In this document: positions 9,721 through 20,599 of the stretch, one piece after another | How positions within the stretch are numbered: the stretch's first letter is position 1 | Layout: each line of letters opens with the position of its first letter | Assembly (NCBI GenBank): GCA_012845835.1 | Contig: JABAKD010000004.1 | Coordinates: 8,530,732 to 8,594,731 of the forward strand | Length of the DNA stretch: 64,000 nt | Source of the DNA: Undaria pinnatifida | Taxonomy: Eukaryota; Sar; Phaeophyceae; Laminariales; Alariaceae | Direction of reading: 5' to 3' | The notes under the pieces: generated by a model | Seen by the model: only the letters and a program-made list of their open reading frames with translations | Database searches by the model: none | Told to the model about the DNA's origin: nothing | Position numbers and translations under genes: made by a program

Positions 9721-12300
9721 GTAGAGGTTGTCAGGCAATCATGTAAGCGGATGGAGGCACGAAATACTATATATATATAATTATGTGTGTCAGGAGACCG
9801 TCAATCAAGGGAAAACATCAAGCGGCCAAGGGTGTCATTTGGATTGTTGCAGACAAAAGCCTAGTAGTTTGGCGTCAGTCAAGGCCAATTATCGGAAAGT
9901 TGCCGTCCGTCAAGGGGTCAAAATGCCGTCTCTTGACGACTTCTTGAGGGGTAGTAGCGACAGAGTGCGCGCGAAAGAGACAACAGCCGGACAAACGGCA
10001 AAAGCATAAATATATTATAAAAATATGTATGATCATTCTTTTGGGGGGGGATTCGGTCAGGAGTTTTTTCCGTCTCGGCCTCAGTACACGGTTCCCGGAA
10101 TTGGAATTCTCTATCAAATAGCTTCGTTCGAGCGCCGTCTTCGCGGGACGGCTCAAACGCCCCTCGCCCTGCCATATCCGTTCCGCACCTGGCCGGGATC
10201 GGGTACGTCGGGCTGAGCGACCCAAGCGAGAAGTGCGCAATTTTTGGATTTTGGGCTGTATACGCCCGGGCTATTCTTGGATCCTGGCATAGAGCTTGAA
10301 CGAAAAAAACGCATTGGAAAACATGTATTTCCATGTTGGTATCATTTCCAAATTGGCCTCTTATTTCGTCCCCACCACACTTTTTTCATGGTCACACCTC
10401 GCAGCGTTTGGCCTATTGTCGTACGACTGCTGTGTCGTTGATTTTCGGTATCGGATTTCACGGTAAACTACTCCCGATAAAAACTCAACCATATAGTATA
10501 TTACAAGTACCAACAACGCAGCTTGCAAAGATGAGTATTGACCTGAAATTCGTCGAACTCACGGCTGACGTCCTTGAAATATTTTTATAAAATACCGTTG
10601 TTCGAGCGTTCGCTGTCTTCGAGGGGGGCCGTCACCTACCCAACGACATCACTACACCCAGTGTCCGTGGAAATTCTTCATCCTAGAGATATATAACTCA
10701 TTATTATGTCGTCACAGATTGTGAGACAGAGTAAACCAAACAACCGCAATTGATCAAGGTATAAAGCAAGTGAAATGCTAGCGTACCGGGTACGAGAACA
10801 CAACAAAACAGGCCAGACCATAAAAAAATAGAAAATACCAGGTAAACACAACGAACGGAGTGGTCGCTTTTAAAAACCGGAGTAGGACGAGAAACAATGT
10901 TTTATCAGTTTTTTTCGTCGCCGCTCCAAAGAGTCGTTCCATATACTGTATATTGGCCCACGATCAACTATCCATCTTTCAGGACCGCATAATAAGTATC
11001 CCACACTAGTTCCATGTATATTTATCCCTACAAACGAAACGTGGATGCCCTTCTAAAGGTAGGTGTGAATATCAAGGTAGTAGTGTTTCGAACGCTTTGT
11101 TGTGTGGTTGCAAGAATCGCGCTGGCTACTGACTGTTGTTATTGTTGCAGGTCACTCCGTTCAGCACCTCGACGTGAACGCGGATGGATGCTGAGCGAGA
11201 CAACCGAGAAGCGCGCCAATTTTTGTATTATGAACGGCACTCTCCAGTTATTCTTCGGGTCTTGATGTATGGAGAGGTTAATAAAATAAAACTTGGCAAA
11301 ACAATATTTCCAACTTGGCGTCATATTTTGTCCCGAAACAAATAATAACATGTATTGTTAGAAAAATTCCCGTGGTACTGCGGTAGATATCATAGTAGTG
11401 CATTTTTTTATCGAATTTCGGTGGATACACGTACAGAATACAAAAATGGATATAGACGTGGCAAGCGCACGCATGACTAAAACGAGGAGGAGGTAGTAGT
11501 GATTACGAATACTGCCCCAGAAAAGCCGCACATCAGCATTGCGAGTGGCTGCGTCCCCGGGGCCTCGAGGGCGGTATTATACAAGTGCGGGCAAATCAAC
11601 ATGGTTTGTACTCTTGTGCAAGTAATATAGGTACGTACGAGCAAGACCACACACAGCGATGCTCTATTACACACAACATGTTTTTTGTCTGACATATTTT
11701 AGGGGATGGGGGGAGGGTGTACCAAAAAACATGGAATATATTATCGACACAAAAAACAAGGGAAATAATATTCGTTCCTCCCATGTTCTTAAGCTGCGCC
11801 ACGCGAAGGTCGTAGTAAGTAGACAGTATCCACGGAAGAAACCGGTGAGTGGCATGCATTCGTCCCGGTGTCGCATTGTTTGGTGTTATTTTTTTCGAGA
11901 AGACTCCTTGGAGAAATATAGGCGGTGTGCTTTGGTGTTGCCGTGGTCCCTGACTCCGTTGCTGTGGTCGTTTGCCGGTCAAGTGCAAGCGGTCGTGTTG
12001 GTACGTGACTGAAAAATAAGTTTGTGTTGCTTCTTACTTGACGTGCTCCTTGCTGCTGATTGCTGATTGATCATGTCGTGTAGTGGTTTCTTTGTTTTTT
12101 GGCACGCTTCTACTTTCCAGCTTCTGGACATACAAGCCGTGATCACAGGTGTCGTCCCTCCCCCCCCCCCGGTTATTGCCTTCATTATTTGTGGCGCATA
12201 GGGTTCAGCACCCACTGATCGTCCATTTTTCATCGAGTGCTGCTAACTCGCGCTCTCGCGCTTTCCGCAAGTCAACTAGTGCACAAGAAAAAGTCCCACG
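9721..12300. other. Anonymous stretch with one diverged repeat pair
   Basis: No gene could be recognised on either strand. A segment at about 10199-10460 (GCTGAGCGACCCAAGCGAGA onward) recurs diverged at about 11180-11430 (GCTGAGCGAGACAACCGAGA onward), with shared order but many indels. The fragment at 10508-10575 (GCAGCTTGCAAAGATGAG) resembles a decayed inverted arm of the composite repeat. Short ORFs in this region have no recognisable domain. Confidence 0.5.
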
Positions 12301-12320
12301 AAAAAATATACTAGTACGCA

Positions 12321-12393
12321 CTCGGGGGGATTCGAACTCACGAGCTTGACATTGTACCAGGCTCGAGGATAACCTGATACGCCACCGGGGCAG
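12321..12393 (-). repeat. tRNA-like short element (possible SINE head), minus copy
   Basis: On the minus strand the segment begins CTGCCCCGGTGGCGTATCAG and ends GAGTTCGAATCCCCCCGAG. The first part matches a pol III A box (TGGCGTATCAGG) and the second a B box (GAGTTCGAATC), with tRNA-like spacing of about 45 bp. It does not fold into a complete canonical cloverleaf, so it is probably a tRNA-derived SINE head or a tRNA pseudogene. It lies head-to-head with the plus-strand copy at 12408. Confidence 0.5.
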
Positions 12394-12407
12394 TGAGTGA
12401 TGTAGAA

Positions 12408-12483
12408 CCGGTCGCCCCGGTGGTCTAGTGGGGTTCCACTATTAATACTAGCGTTGGTCGTTGAGTTTAACAACCACCGTTGT
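12408..12483 (+). repeat. tRNA-like short element (possible SINE head), plus copy
   Basis: It begins CCGGTCGCCCCGGTGGTCTA and carries an A-box-like TGGTCTAGTGG. The B-box region (TTGAGTTTAACAACC) is decayed. It aligns with the minus-strand element at 50990-50908, which starts CCGGTCGCACCGGTGCTCTA and ends with an intact GAGTTCGATTCCC, so the two belong to one dispersed family. Confidence 0.5.
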
Positions 12484-13140
12484 GAGCTTTGTTGGCTTTG
12501 GTTATTTGCAGAAATAAACTAGAAAAAAGTATCAACTAACTGCTGAATCGCCTAGCAGCGTGGGAAGATACAATTCGACGCGAATCGTCGAGGGAAGAAA
12601 ATGTTGCAGTCTTCTCGCGATAAAATTAGGGCGTGTACCGTAGTGGGGACGGGGAAGGGAGGCTCGCTAGATTACCCCGGTTCTGAGATATACTACTGGG
12701 AGGGCGAGAGTAGTGCGAGCATCACAATAAATGGGATGGGGAAAAGGAAATAATTGAAGTGTATTACTGCTGCTGTAATAATACGATACCCGAGCAAGTT
12801 GCACCGATCGACTCGATCTGGACCGACTGCTGTATATTATGCAATTGGTCCATGTGCAAATTCTCTAATCACAGGCCAGTATGAGATGAGAGTCATTGAA
12901 CTCACTGAACTTCTTAGTGAGTGGTGGTTTCCTCAATCTACGAACCCCGGCCGAGCCGATCAATCGAAGGTTGGGTTACACAGAAGGGTGGTATCGAGGC
13001 AGGGGGTCAAATGAAATGTCCGCGTACCGCGGGGTTGGGGTATACGAATAGTCAACAGGAGCGCGAATTGCTCCATTTTTTTCTAGTTGTGAATACCTTG
13101 AAGAATTTCTGAACCAACCGGGGTTGGACCCTGTTCTGTG
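12484..13140. other. No feature seen
   Basis: Anonymous sequence with short random ORFs only. A short motif of the GTGTCGACCCG repeat family (see 19860-20560) begins just beyond its right end. Confidence 0.5.
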
Positions 13141-13160
13141 GTGCTGGCGTTGTATACGAA

Positions 13161-13197
13161 CCTCAGCTAGCTGAGGCTTCCACACCGCGCGGTGTGG
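13161..13197. repeat. Two adjacent perfect palindromes
   Basis: Positions 13161-13176 form the perfect 16 bp palindrome CCTCAGCTAGCTGAGG. Positions 13180-13197 form the perfect 18 bp palindrome CCACACCGCGCGGTGTGG. Only three bases separate them. A copy of the GTGTCGACCCG repeat unit described at 19860-20560 follows directly. Confidence 0.85.
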
Positions 13198-13261
13198 TGT
13201 CGACCCGAGAGAAGTCGGTTTTCGTCCCCGGTTTGTTGGAGTTGATGGGGCATGGTGTTGG

Positions 13262-13338
13262 TAAATCGGTAGCTTCTGGGGAAAAGGTATTATATTATTG
13301 AGACTTCCGTCTGGAGAGACATGCTGGAAAGTGGAGTG
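13262..13338 (+). repeat. 77 bp perfect direct repeat, copy 1 (copy 2 at 13794-13870)
   Basis: The two 77 bp segments, beginning TAAATCGGTAGCTTCTGGGG and ending GGAAAGTGGAGTG, are identical. A second perfect repeat of 33 bp, beginning TAGCAACACTACAGGAATG, lies at 13548-13580 and 13985-14017. The two sets are interleaved, which suggests stepwise segmental duplication of a block of about 450-530 bp. No coding function is evident. Confidence 0.85.
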
Positions 13339-14223
13339 GGTCATGTGGGCCAACTCTCCACAGCCCAGTAACAACCGCTCGTAGTCGAATACCTAAACCT
13401 CCTCGCATAGTGCCTACTCGTACATACCCGTGGGACTACTCGTGGGTGATACCACGACGAGACGATCCCTGTAACTTACCTCCGTGACACAACGTATGTA
13501 ACTGTAACTTATTGCTAGGCTGTTCGTTGAGACAAGCTATATCGTGTTAGCAACACTACAGGAATGTTCCTACTCGTCAATGTGTCCAATGAACACGAAG
13601 GGGGCGAGCATGGTAGGCGCGTTGCTCCGATCTCCCAACGTCTTCTCGGTGGAATGCACACTCGGAATACCACGTCACACGCCGACACTACAACAACCAA
13701 ACAATCCGCACGATCCTATTGGCCAAGTGTCTGACGTACTCCAACGTACTACATACCGACAGAGACACCTTCGTCCGTTGTATTAACTGTTGATAAATCG
13801 GTAGCTTCTGGGGAAAAGGTATTATATTATTGAGACTTCCGTCTGGAGAGACATGCTGGAAAGTGGAGTGAACAAGAGGGGCGAGCGCATGGGCTCCCAG
13901 CTCCCTCGCCACCTTCGGTAAAATGCTCAACCGGAACACAACACAGCATACCGAACATCGACAACAAGCCAATGGCCCGACCTCTAGCAACACTACAGGA
14001 ATGTTCCTACTCGTCAAGGCAACAGAGAATCCTACAGAAGCAATTCCTCCGCATGTTCATACGCACGTAACATGCCAACCAACACATAACAGATCTACGA
14101 TAATCTACGACGTACAAGTGCAGTGCTACTGAACTTTGACTCACACTGGCTATGTGCTAACATTTCCATAACACTCTGTCCTGTTCTACAGCAGTACAAT
14201 CTACCGAAGTACCGTAGCACCAC
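13339..14223. other. Region between direct repeats, no gene seen
   Basis: It contains the second copies of the 77 bp and 33 bp repeats and otherwise anonymous sequence. The left end of the second YR element begins at about 14224. Confidence 0.5.
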
Positions 14224-14320
14224 AAATGTAGCTTTACGCAGGAATGCGGAGTTTGTGGAGGCGTGGTTGGGATTCGAATAACGGTAGTAGGGTAACGGCC
14301 AAACTAGAATACAAATTTGA
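14224..14320 (+). repeat. Split direct repeat A1 of the second YR element
   Basis: This 97 bp segment, beginning AAATGTAGCTTTACGCAGG, recurs at 18202-18298 and 18827-18923 with one difference. The start defines the left end of the element. Confidence 0.85.
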
Positions 14321-14819
14321 GCCCCCCCCCCCTTTTGTTTTCTCGACTCATCAGACAGTGCAACAGCAAGCAGTAGACTAGTTGACGCGTCATCCCACCC
14401 ATCGGTAAGCGGGGGCACTAGTTATCCCTACGGCACTCTTTCCGATCACATGCACTTCGCAGGACCGCATACGTGGCCGTCGGAGCAGTCCGTTCGCGCC
14501 GATACGCAGAGGGTTTACGGGTCAGCACGCGCGCGGCTTCCTGATGGGGAGTGGCGCAGTCGACCTCCGAACGTACGTACAGCAGAACAGTAGTGGCACG
14601 CAGAAAGGGCTAACCTGAGTAAGGAAAACCTTGACGCCAGGACCCGAGCGGATATCCTGTACCGGCTAGCCGATATCTGCACGACCATGATGAGACAGAC
14701 AGCGACGCGACAACACCGTAGTGTAGTGGGGGACGTCGCCCGTTCGGTGGGAGGCGGGTGGAAAAGTCGATCAACCCGGGTGCAAGAACCTCACCGAGAA
14801 TTGACCCGGGTGCCCGACA

Positions 14820-16600
14820 GACCCAGGTCAGATTCAGAAGTATTTCGGAGACACAAAAGGTTTCCAAGACGTTGACGAACTTATCACGATCGTCACGGGG
14901 GGGGTTCCCGTGTGCGCAGCAGCAACCAGTACAGAGTTAAACCACGCCTTGCAATACGGTAACCACCGCGGTGCCCTCGAACATCTCCCAGCATATGGGA
15001 GAAGCTCAGCGAAAATGTTCGACGCGATAAGTGCCTGGTCACACGTGAGTCGTTTCGCAAGACAAATCCATAACCTGAGGGTGTCGCCCCTCGGGGCTGT
15101 AGTCACCCACAAGGCCAGGATTATTAACGACCTTTCCTTCGAGGTGCGGCACCGGAACAAAAAGGGGGGCCTGAACAGAGACACGGATCCAGACTCCGTT
15201 CCCCCATGTGTGTGTGCGCGACAGCCCTTCCGAAGTTCCTCACAGAAATCGTGAGCCTACGCCAAAATACCCTGTAGAGCGCATACTGATGAGCAAGGCA
15301 GACGTATCAGATGCGTTTCGGAATGTTAGAGTCGACCCGTACCAAGCCCACAATCTCTGCTACACGATCGGACCTGGTCGTGATCGAATTTCGGCTGACG
15401 TTCGGGGGTCCGGGTCCCCGGGTTTCTGGGGGGTCATGGCCTCGGCAGCCGAGCACTCGCATTGTCACACGTCGGTACAGTCAGCTCAGCTCCCAGCGAA
15501 GGACGTGAGATGATGTCGCACGTCAAGATCATAGAACGTTGGGAAGAAGGAGAGCCAACCCGGGTGCCGACGGACGCCAAATCAGAGCGCACCCGGGGCG
15601 GGGAGGTTAGACCCGTTTTTCGTCACGGTGTACGTAGACGATTACCTCTTACTTAGGGTACAGCATTCAGCCTCACAGCGTCCGCCTCATTAGCGTCCGA
15701 CCACGTGCTCCTGTTCGGACGAGGCTAAGACAGAGCAACACCGATCCTCGCGCCAAAAAAAGAGCACGGACTGGGACACCAAGATGGACGCGCTAGGTTT
15801 CACTGTATACTCACATACCCTACGTATATCCTACCCGCGCGAGAAAACCGGGGCGATTAGGAGACTCTTGCTCAACCAGTGGCCCTCGAGCAGGAGGTGC
15901 GCGATAGTCAAAGAAGTCCTTAGCATCGCGGGAAAGTTATGGAACCTCACGTACGTAGTCGGAGCAGGCAGATATTTCGTATTGAGGTTCTTACGCCTGA
16001 CGGGCCTCCATGGCAGGACCAAAGGCGTCAGAACGGTATCGTGACCTTGGTAGAGAGTTTCACGCAGACCTTCACTTCTGGAGGTGGGCGATAGAGCACG
16101 AGCTCCTACAAGTCGGAGAAGCTCTCAGCGCGCCTTGTTACTCGACCACGAAACGTCGCCCTAAAAGGCACTACTTATCGGACGCCAGTTTTGAAGCGGT
16201 TGGGGGGGTTCTGCGTGGAGAAAAAAGGTGTACTGGCGTTATGATTTACCCACAGAACTGACAGCCGAACCTAAACGAAAAGCCGAGCTCAACGAAACCC
16301 GTACGATCACGATCAACCCCCTCGAATTGCTCGGGATGGTCGTGACGGCCTGGGTGACGCTCGAATTAGTAGGGGACACGCCCGAGCGCGACGGGGACCC
16401 GGTTCTGATGCGCGGCGACAACACGGCGGCAGTGTCGTGGGTCTCTCGGTGCGGCGGGGCCAGGGAAAAGTGCGCGGGCCTATCTCATGCGAATGCTCGG
16501 CCGCCTTGAAATCAAGGGGCGGTGGTGCCACCTCGCTAGGCATATCCCCGGCGTCCATAACACTCTAGCAGATGGGATATCGCGGTGGTCCCGCAACATG
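14820..16600 (+). pseudogene. RT-RNase H remnant of the second YR element
   Basis: Homology to the pol of the first element runs through several frames. Examples are GGVPVCAAATS then LRVSPLGAVV (upstream of the catalytic core, about 14900-15100), SKADVSDAFRNVRVD (motif A, about 15290), GSPGFWGVMAS (motif B, about 15410), VTVYVDDYLLL (motif C, YVDD at 15631-15642), LSDASFEAVGG (RNase H, about 16170), NPLELLGMVV (about 16317), RGDNTAAVSW (about 16410) and LADGISRWSRN (about 16567). Frameshifts separate these blocks (for example between 15254 and 15290, between 15510 and 15610, around 16040 and around 16480), so no full protein can be made. The catalytic residues are nevertheless preserved block by block. 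The gag region expected at 14330-14800 is not recognisable. Confidence 0.85.
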
Positions 16601-16859
16601 GTAGGCAGAAAAAAGTTGAGGAACTCACAAACTCGGACGATTGGTCGGAGCGAGCGATTGGAAAGCACGGGGTAGAGATTTTTCAATGTCGTGCTTGGAT
16701 CAGAATGCGTCGATGCTAGTCACGACGAACTGTTATGGAACCTCATACAAACGGTACGGACGGCGCGTGACCCCCTCCGCGGTGACACGCCTCGGGACCC
16801 CCTCCCTCGAAAAAAATCCCACCCTCTCGTTTCCCTTCCGTGCTGCACGAGCAGAAGCA

Positions 16860-17915
16860 GGGAACAAGCAAGAGGTAGTACGGTTGGTGGAGACCCTGGC
16901 GCGGGGATCCGTGGCGGAAAGTACCCAGAAAAAACTACTGGGGAAATGCGGAAGATCTGGGTGGAGGAAAGGAGGTTGCAGGGGAAGGGGCCCTGGCTGC
17001 ACGAACTCGGGGACACCGATCAGGTTCTAGAAGACGTGTTGGAATTCATGGCGTCCCGGTGTTCGTGCATAACAATCAGCAGTCGACTATTAGGGGGTAT
17101 TTGACCGCGATCAAATACTAACACAAGATGTGTACAGGATGGGAACTGCCCACCTCGCATTGTATGATCGTAGCCGTCGAAAAAGGGATTGACAGGGCGC
17201 ACGGCAGGACACCGAAGAAATCGACCGTCCGGTTACCTTTGACTTGGTTGATTTTGTCGCAAGGGCGGCGAGTAGTGAGAACTACCGTTGACAAAGGGGT
17301 TGTCATGTTGGCTGGGTCTGACGTTGTCCTATTTTTTGCTGTGTAGAGCGTCGGAGTTGTGGGCGTACGCTGACGGAAAAAGTTCACCCCGAGTTTTGTT
17401 TGACACGAAATTCCCTAACCTTTCTCTCCGGAGAAGAGCGACTCTCGTTTGATAATCGCGCGCGCGCGAATGCAGTGCAGGTGCGGTTTCGGGCGTCGAA
17501 AAGCGACCAGAAGCGCGAGGAGTGCACGATCACCCGAACAAGGGCCGCAGGGGTGGCGTTGGACGCAGGAAGGTTGGCAGGAGCCTTCGAAGCCCTGCAG
17601 GAGCTTCGAAACGTACACCCCCAACTCCCAGGGGAGGCCCCGCTCACCGTCAGGCGCACGCCTTCGGATTGGAATGTCCTTACCCGTACGGAAGCGGTAG
17701 CAGCGTTGAGGCTGATGGTTGGAAGTAGCGATCGAGATCCAGCCCAGTATGCGTTGCACTCAGGAAGGATCGGGGGGGCAACCCAGTTGGCCGGGCAAGG
17801 GATCCCGGAGCTGCAGATACAACGCGCAGGCAGATGGAAGTCCCGTGCGTTCATGACTTACGTACGGGCGGCTGGGGAAGGCGTTGATTCGGTATCTGCG
17901 GCCCTAGCGAAGTAG
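16860..17915 (+). pseudogene. Tyrosine recombinase remnant of the second YR element
   Basis: The N-terminal motif LARGSVAESTQKK (about 16897) corresponds to RGSVAESSERTYA of the first element. A box I arginine lies in RASELWAYADG (about 17344-17380), just before a frameshift. The last block, 17400-17915, is open and contains HSGRIGGATQL (about 17757), AGRWKSRAFM and a terminal TYVRAAGEG carrying the presumed nucleophile (about 17853). At least three frameshifts or stops interrupt the gene (near 16980, 17100 and 17380), so it is inactive. Confidence 0.85.
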
Positions 17916-17944
17916 GGGTCGTCGTTTTCAGGCTGCCCATATGG

Positions 17945-19453
17945 TGTGAGAGTTTGTTATAGCCCCGCAAGGGAAGGAGCGGGGCATGGGTTTTTTCGGG
18001 TTAGCCTGATAACGTATTAAGTTTTCGCTTGGGGGGGGGGTTCGTAGTTATTATTTGGGTTAAACTCACGGCGCGCCCCCTGGCGGGTTTTGTATTGCGT
18101 TGCGCGGCGTGCCTCTGCTTTCGCAGGTTTTTCCTTGGGCACCGCCGTAAAACGCGCCGGAATTCGAAAACTAATAATCCAGAATCTCTTGAGCTGCAAC
18201 AAAATGTAGCTTTACGCAGGAATGCGGAGTTTGTGGAGGCGTGGTTGGGATTCGAATAACGGTAGTAGGGTAACGGCTAAACTAGAATACAAATTTGAAT
18301 TAGGCCGACGTCGTTGTGTCTGCCCCAGACTCGCCCAAGTGGCCGACGAGATCGGGGCTCCCACACGAGCGGCGGAGCAGGAACACAGAGAGAGAGGGAG
18401 AGTTGACCCCCCAGTGGCTGCGAGGCTGGGGACGGAGTATATTGGTCACAGCAGCGCAGCAGATCAGGACAGCGCGTCAACTTGATTTGATCGACTTTCC
18501 CGCCCGCCCACCCTGTCGCTCAAGAGGAGGGGGGAATAAGGGCGCAACAAGTCGGGACGATTGTTGGCTGTGAGAGGTTTGTTATAGCCCCGCAAGGGAA
18601 GGAGCGGGGCATGGGTTTTTTCGGGTTAGCCTGATAACGTATTAAGTTTTCGCTTGGGGGGGGGGTTCGTAGTTATTATTTGGGTTAAACTCACGGCGCG
18701 CCCCCTGGCGGGTTTTGTATTGCGTTGCGCGGCGTGCCTCTGCTTTCGCAGGTTTTTCCTTGGGCACCGCCGTAAAACGCGCCGGAATTCGAAAACTAAT
18801 AATCCAGAATCTCTTGAGCTGCAACAAAATGTAGCTTTACGCAGGAATGCGGAGTTTGTGGAGGCGTGGTTGGGATTCGAATAACGGTAGTAGGGTAACG
18901 GCTAAACTAGAATACAAATTTGAATTAGGCCGACGTCGTTGTGTCTGCCCCAGACTCGCCCAAGTGGCCGACGAGATCGGGGCTCCCACACGAGCGGCGG
19001 AGCAGGAACACAGAGAGAGAGGGAGAGTTGACCCCCCAGTGGCTGCGAGGCTGGGGACGGAGTATATTGGTCACAGCAGCGCAGCAGATCAGGACAGCGC
19101 GTCAACTTGATTTGATCGACTTTCCCGCCCGCCCACCCTGTCGCTCAAGGGGAGGGGGGAATAAGGGCGCAACAAGTCGGGACGATTGTTGGCTGTGAGA
19201 GTTTTGTTATAGCCCCGCAAGGGAAGGAGCGGGGCATGGGTTTTTTCGGGTTAGCCTGATAACGTATTAAGTTTTCGCTTGGGGAGGGGGTTCGTAGTTA
19301 TTATTTGGGTTAAACTCACGGCGCGCCCCCTGGCGGGTTTTGTATTGCGTTGCGCGGCGTGCCTCTGCTTTCGCAGGTTTTTCCTTGGGCACCGCCGTAA
19401 AACGCGCCGGAATTCGAAAATTAATAATCCAGAATCTCTTGAGCTGCAGCAAA
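17945..19453 (+). repeat. Tandem B-A-spacer array at the 3' end of the second YR element
   Basis: Units begin at 17945, 18569 and 19194 (spacing 624 and 625 bp). Each starts TGTGAGAG, then TTTGTTATAGCCCCGC. A full unit consists of B (257 bp), A (97 bp, homologous to A1) and a spacer of about 270 bp. The third unit contains only B and ends at 19453, which is the right end of the element. The copies differ mainly by indels in homopolymers and a few substitutions. A normal element would have only B1-A2-B2, so one unit is extra. Confidence 0.88.
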
Positions 19454-19710
19454 GAGTATTCTGGTACAACAACATACAATCAACAGTTCTGCTATTTAAA
19501 CCAACCAATCAGAGTTTCACCGCAGTACAGTTGATACATACATGCCGCTATCACGAACATTAACCCGACACACTACAAAGAGTATTCTCGGAACATCCTG
19601 CTCAACAACAATGAGTGACAGCAGTTCTCATATTCAAACTGTCCAATCAGATTCTCCCATCACAGCAGCCGATACACTGCCGCTACCACGAACACATGGA
19701 AGGATTTCTG
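19454..19710 (+). repeat. Tandem duplication of about 120 bp next to the YR element
   Basis: The block starting GAGTATTCTGGTACAACAAC at 19454 is repeated with divergence from GAGTATTCTCGGAACATCC at 19580. Both contain CCAATCAGA and end in CCGCTA(T/C)CACGAACA. The YR element ends exactly at the first base of this block. Confidence 0.55.
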
Positions 19711-19859
19711 GAACGGTGGTGGAGCCCTATCCTCATCGGGTGCGTCGGAACGCTCCCCGCCCGTTTGCTGGTCTATCTCCTCCCCGGGAGTCCCTGGCTC
19801 TACGAGCTGCACAGCCACTCAACGATAAGCCAATGTGAATAATAGATGATTGTCGCAAC

Positions 19860-20560
19860 ATTGTGCGGGGCTGTGTCGACCCGCGGGAGAAATCGGTTGT
19901 CGTCCCCGGTTTGTCAGGATTTCTGAAACGGACACAGGACTTTATATCCTCCCATGGTGGCGTTGTCAATTTGTCCGAGCCCCAGCCAATCAGCGGTTAG
20001 CGAATATGGTTGGGGTTTCACGTCGTGCGGAGTGGTGTCGACACGGGAGGTCATCGTTATTGTTCCCGCGTTTTTGGAGCTGCTGAGATTCGTTGGATTC
20101 GTGAATCGGCGATGGGACCCTATATTCCCCGTGTGCGACGGAAATGCCCCCGATTGATGGGCCTCTATCCGCCTAGGACGGCGCTGTCGAGCTCGAACCA
20201 ATCAGCTATTAGCGAACGGGATTGGAACCGTGCAGGGTGGTGCCGACCCGAGGAAGCTCGGTTTGCTTCTCCGGTTGATGGAAGTTTTAGAGATGTGGAA
20301 CGACCTTTGGACCGGAGATGGGACCCTATATTCTCCCGAGATGGAGCTGGTTTAACATACGAACCATGACCAATCGGAAAATCGGCCAGTGGAGTTGGGA
20401 TTTCCACACCGTGCGGGGAGGTATCAACCCGGAGGATATCCGGGTTTGTCCCCGGATTGTCGGAGTTGTATGTGTGGATGGATTCCGATCCCGGCATGTG
20501 GCCCTATCGTGCCTGGGTGACGCCTACTTTGTGTATGAATCCTCGCCAATGGGCGATCAA
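19860..20560 (+). repeat. Diverged tandem repeat of about 170-200 bp units with CCAAT motifs
   Basis: Four units can be followed by the landmarks GTGTCGACCCG (19874, 20035, 20249, and 20427 in degenerate form), a TCCCCGGTTTG-like motif, GGGACCCTATATTC or similar (20114, 20320) and CCAATCAGC(G/T)(G/A)TTAGCGAA (19984, 20199). A fifth isolated unit occurs at 13160-13255. Every copy is considerably diverged. No coding frame is conserved between units. Confidence 0.6.
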
Positions 20561-20599
20561 ACAAAAATGACATGTTTTTTTTCGTCTATAGAAACTCGA

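Larger units (their letters stand above)
14224..19453 (+). mobile_element. Second YR retrotransposon, decayed ORFs, amplified terminal repeats
   Basis: The plus-strand order is A1 (14224-14320), remnants of pol and recombinase, B (17945-18201), A (18202-18298), spacer, B (18569-), A, spacer, B (19194-19453). This is the split-direct-repeat layout of Ngaro/PAT elements with one extra B-A-spacer unit. The coding part has many frameshifts and stops, yet A1 and the inner A copies differ at only about one position in 97. The pol and recombinase remnants are clearly related to those of the first element but far from identical, so this is a different family. Confidence 0.85.

Noticed and set aside
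9728-10009. 93-codon ORF ending in a hydrophilic stretch
   Set aside because: Nothing beyond an ATG and an open frame; lies in decayed repeat sequence.
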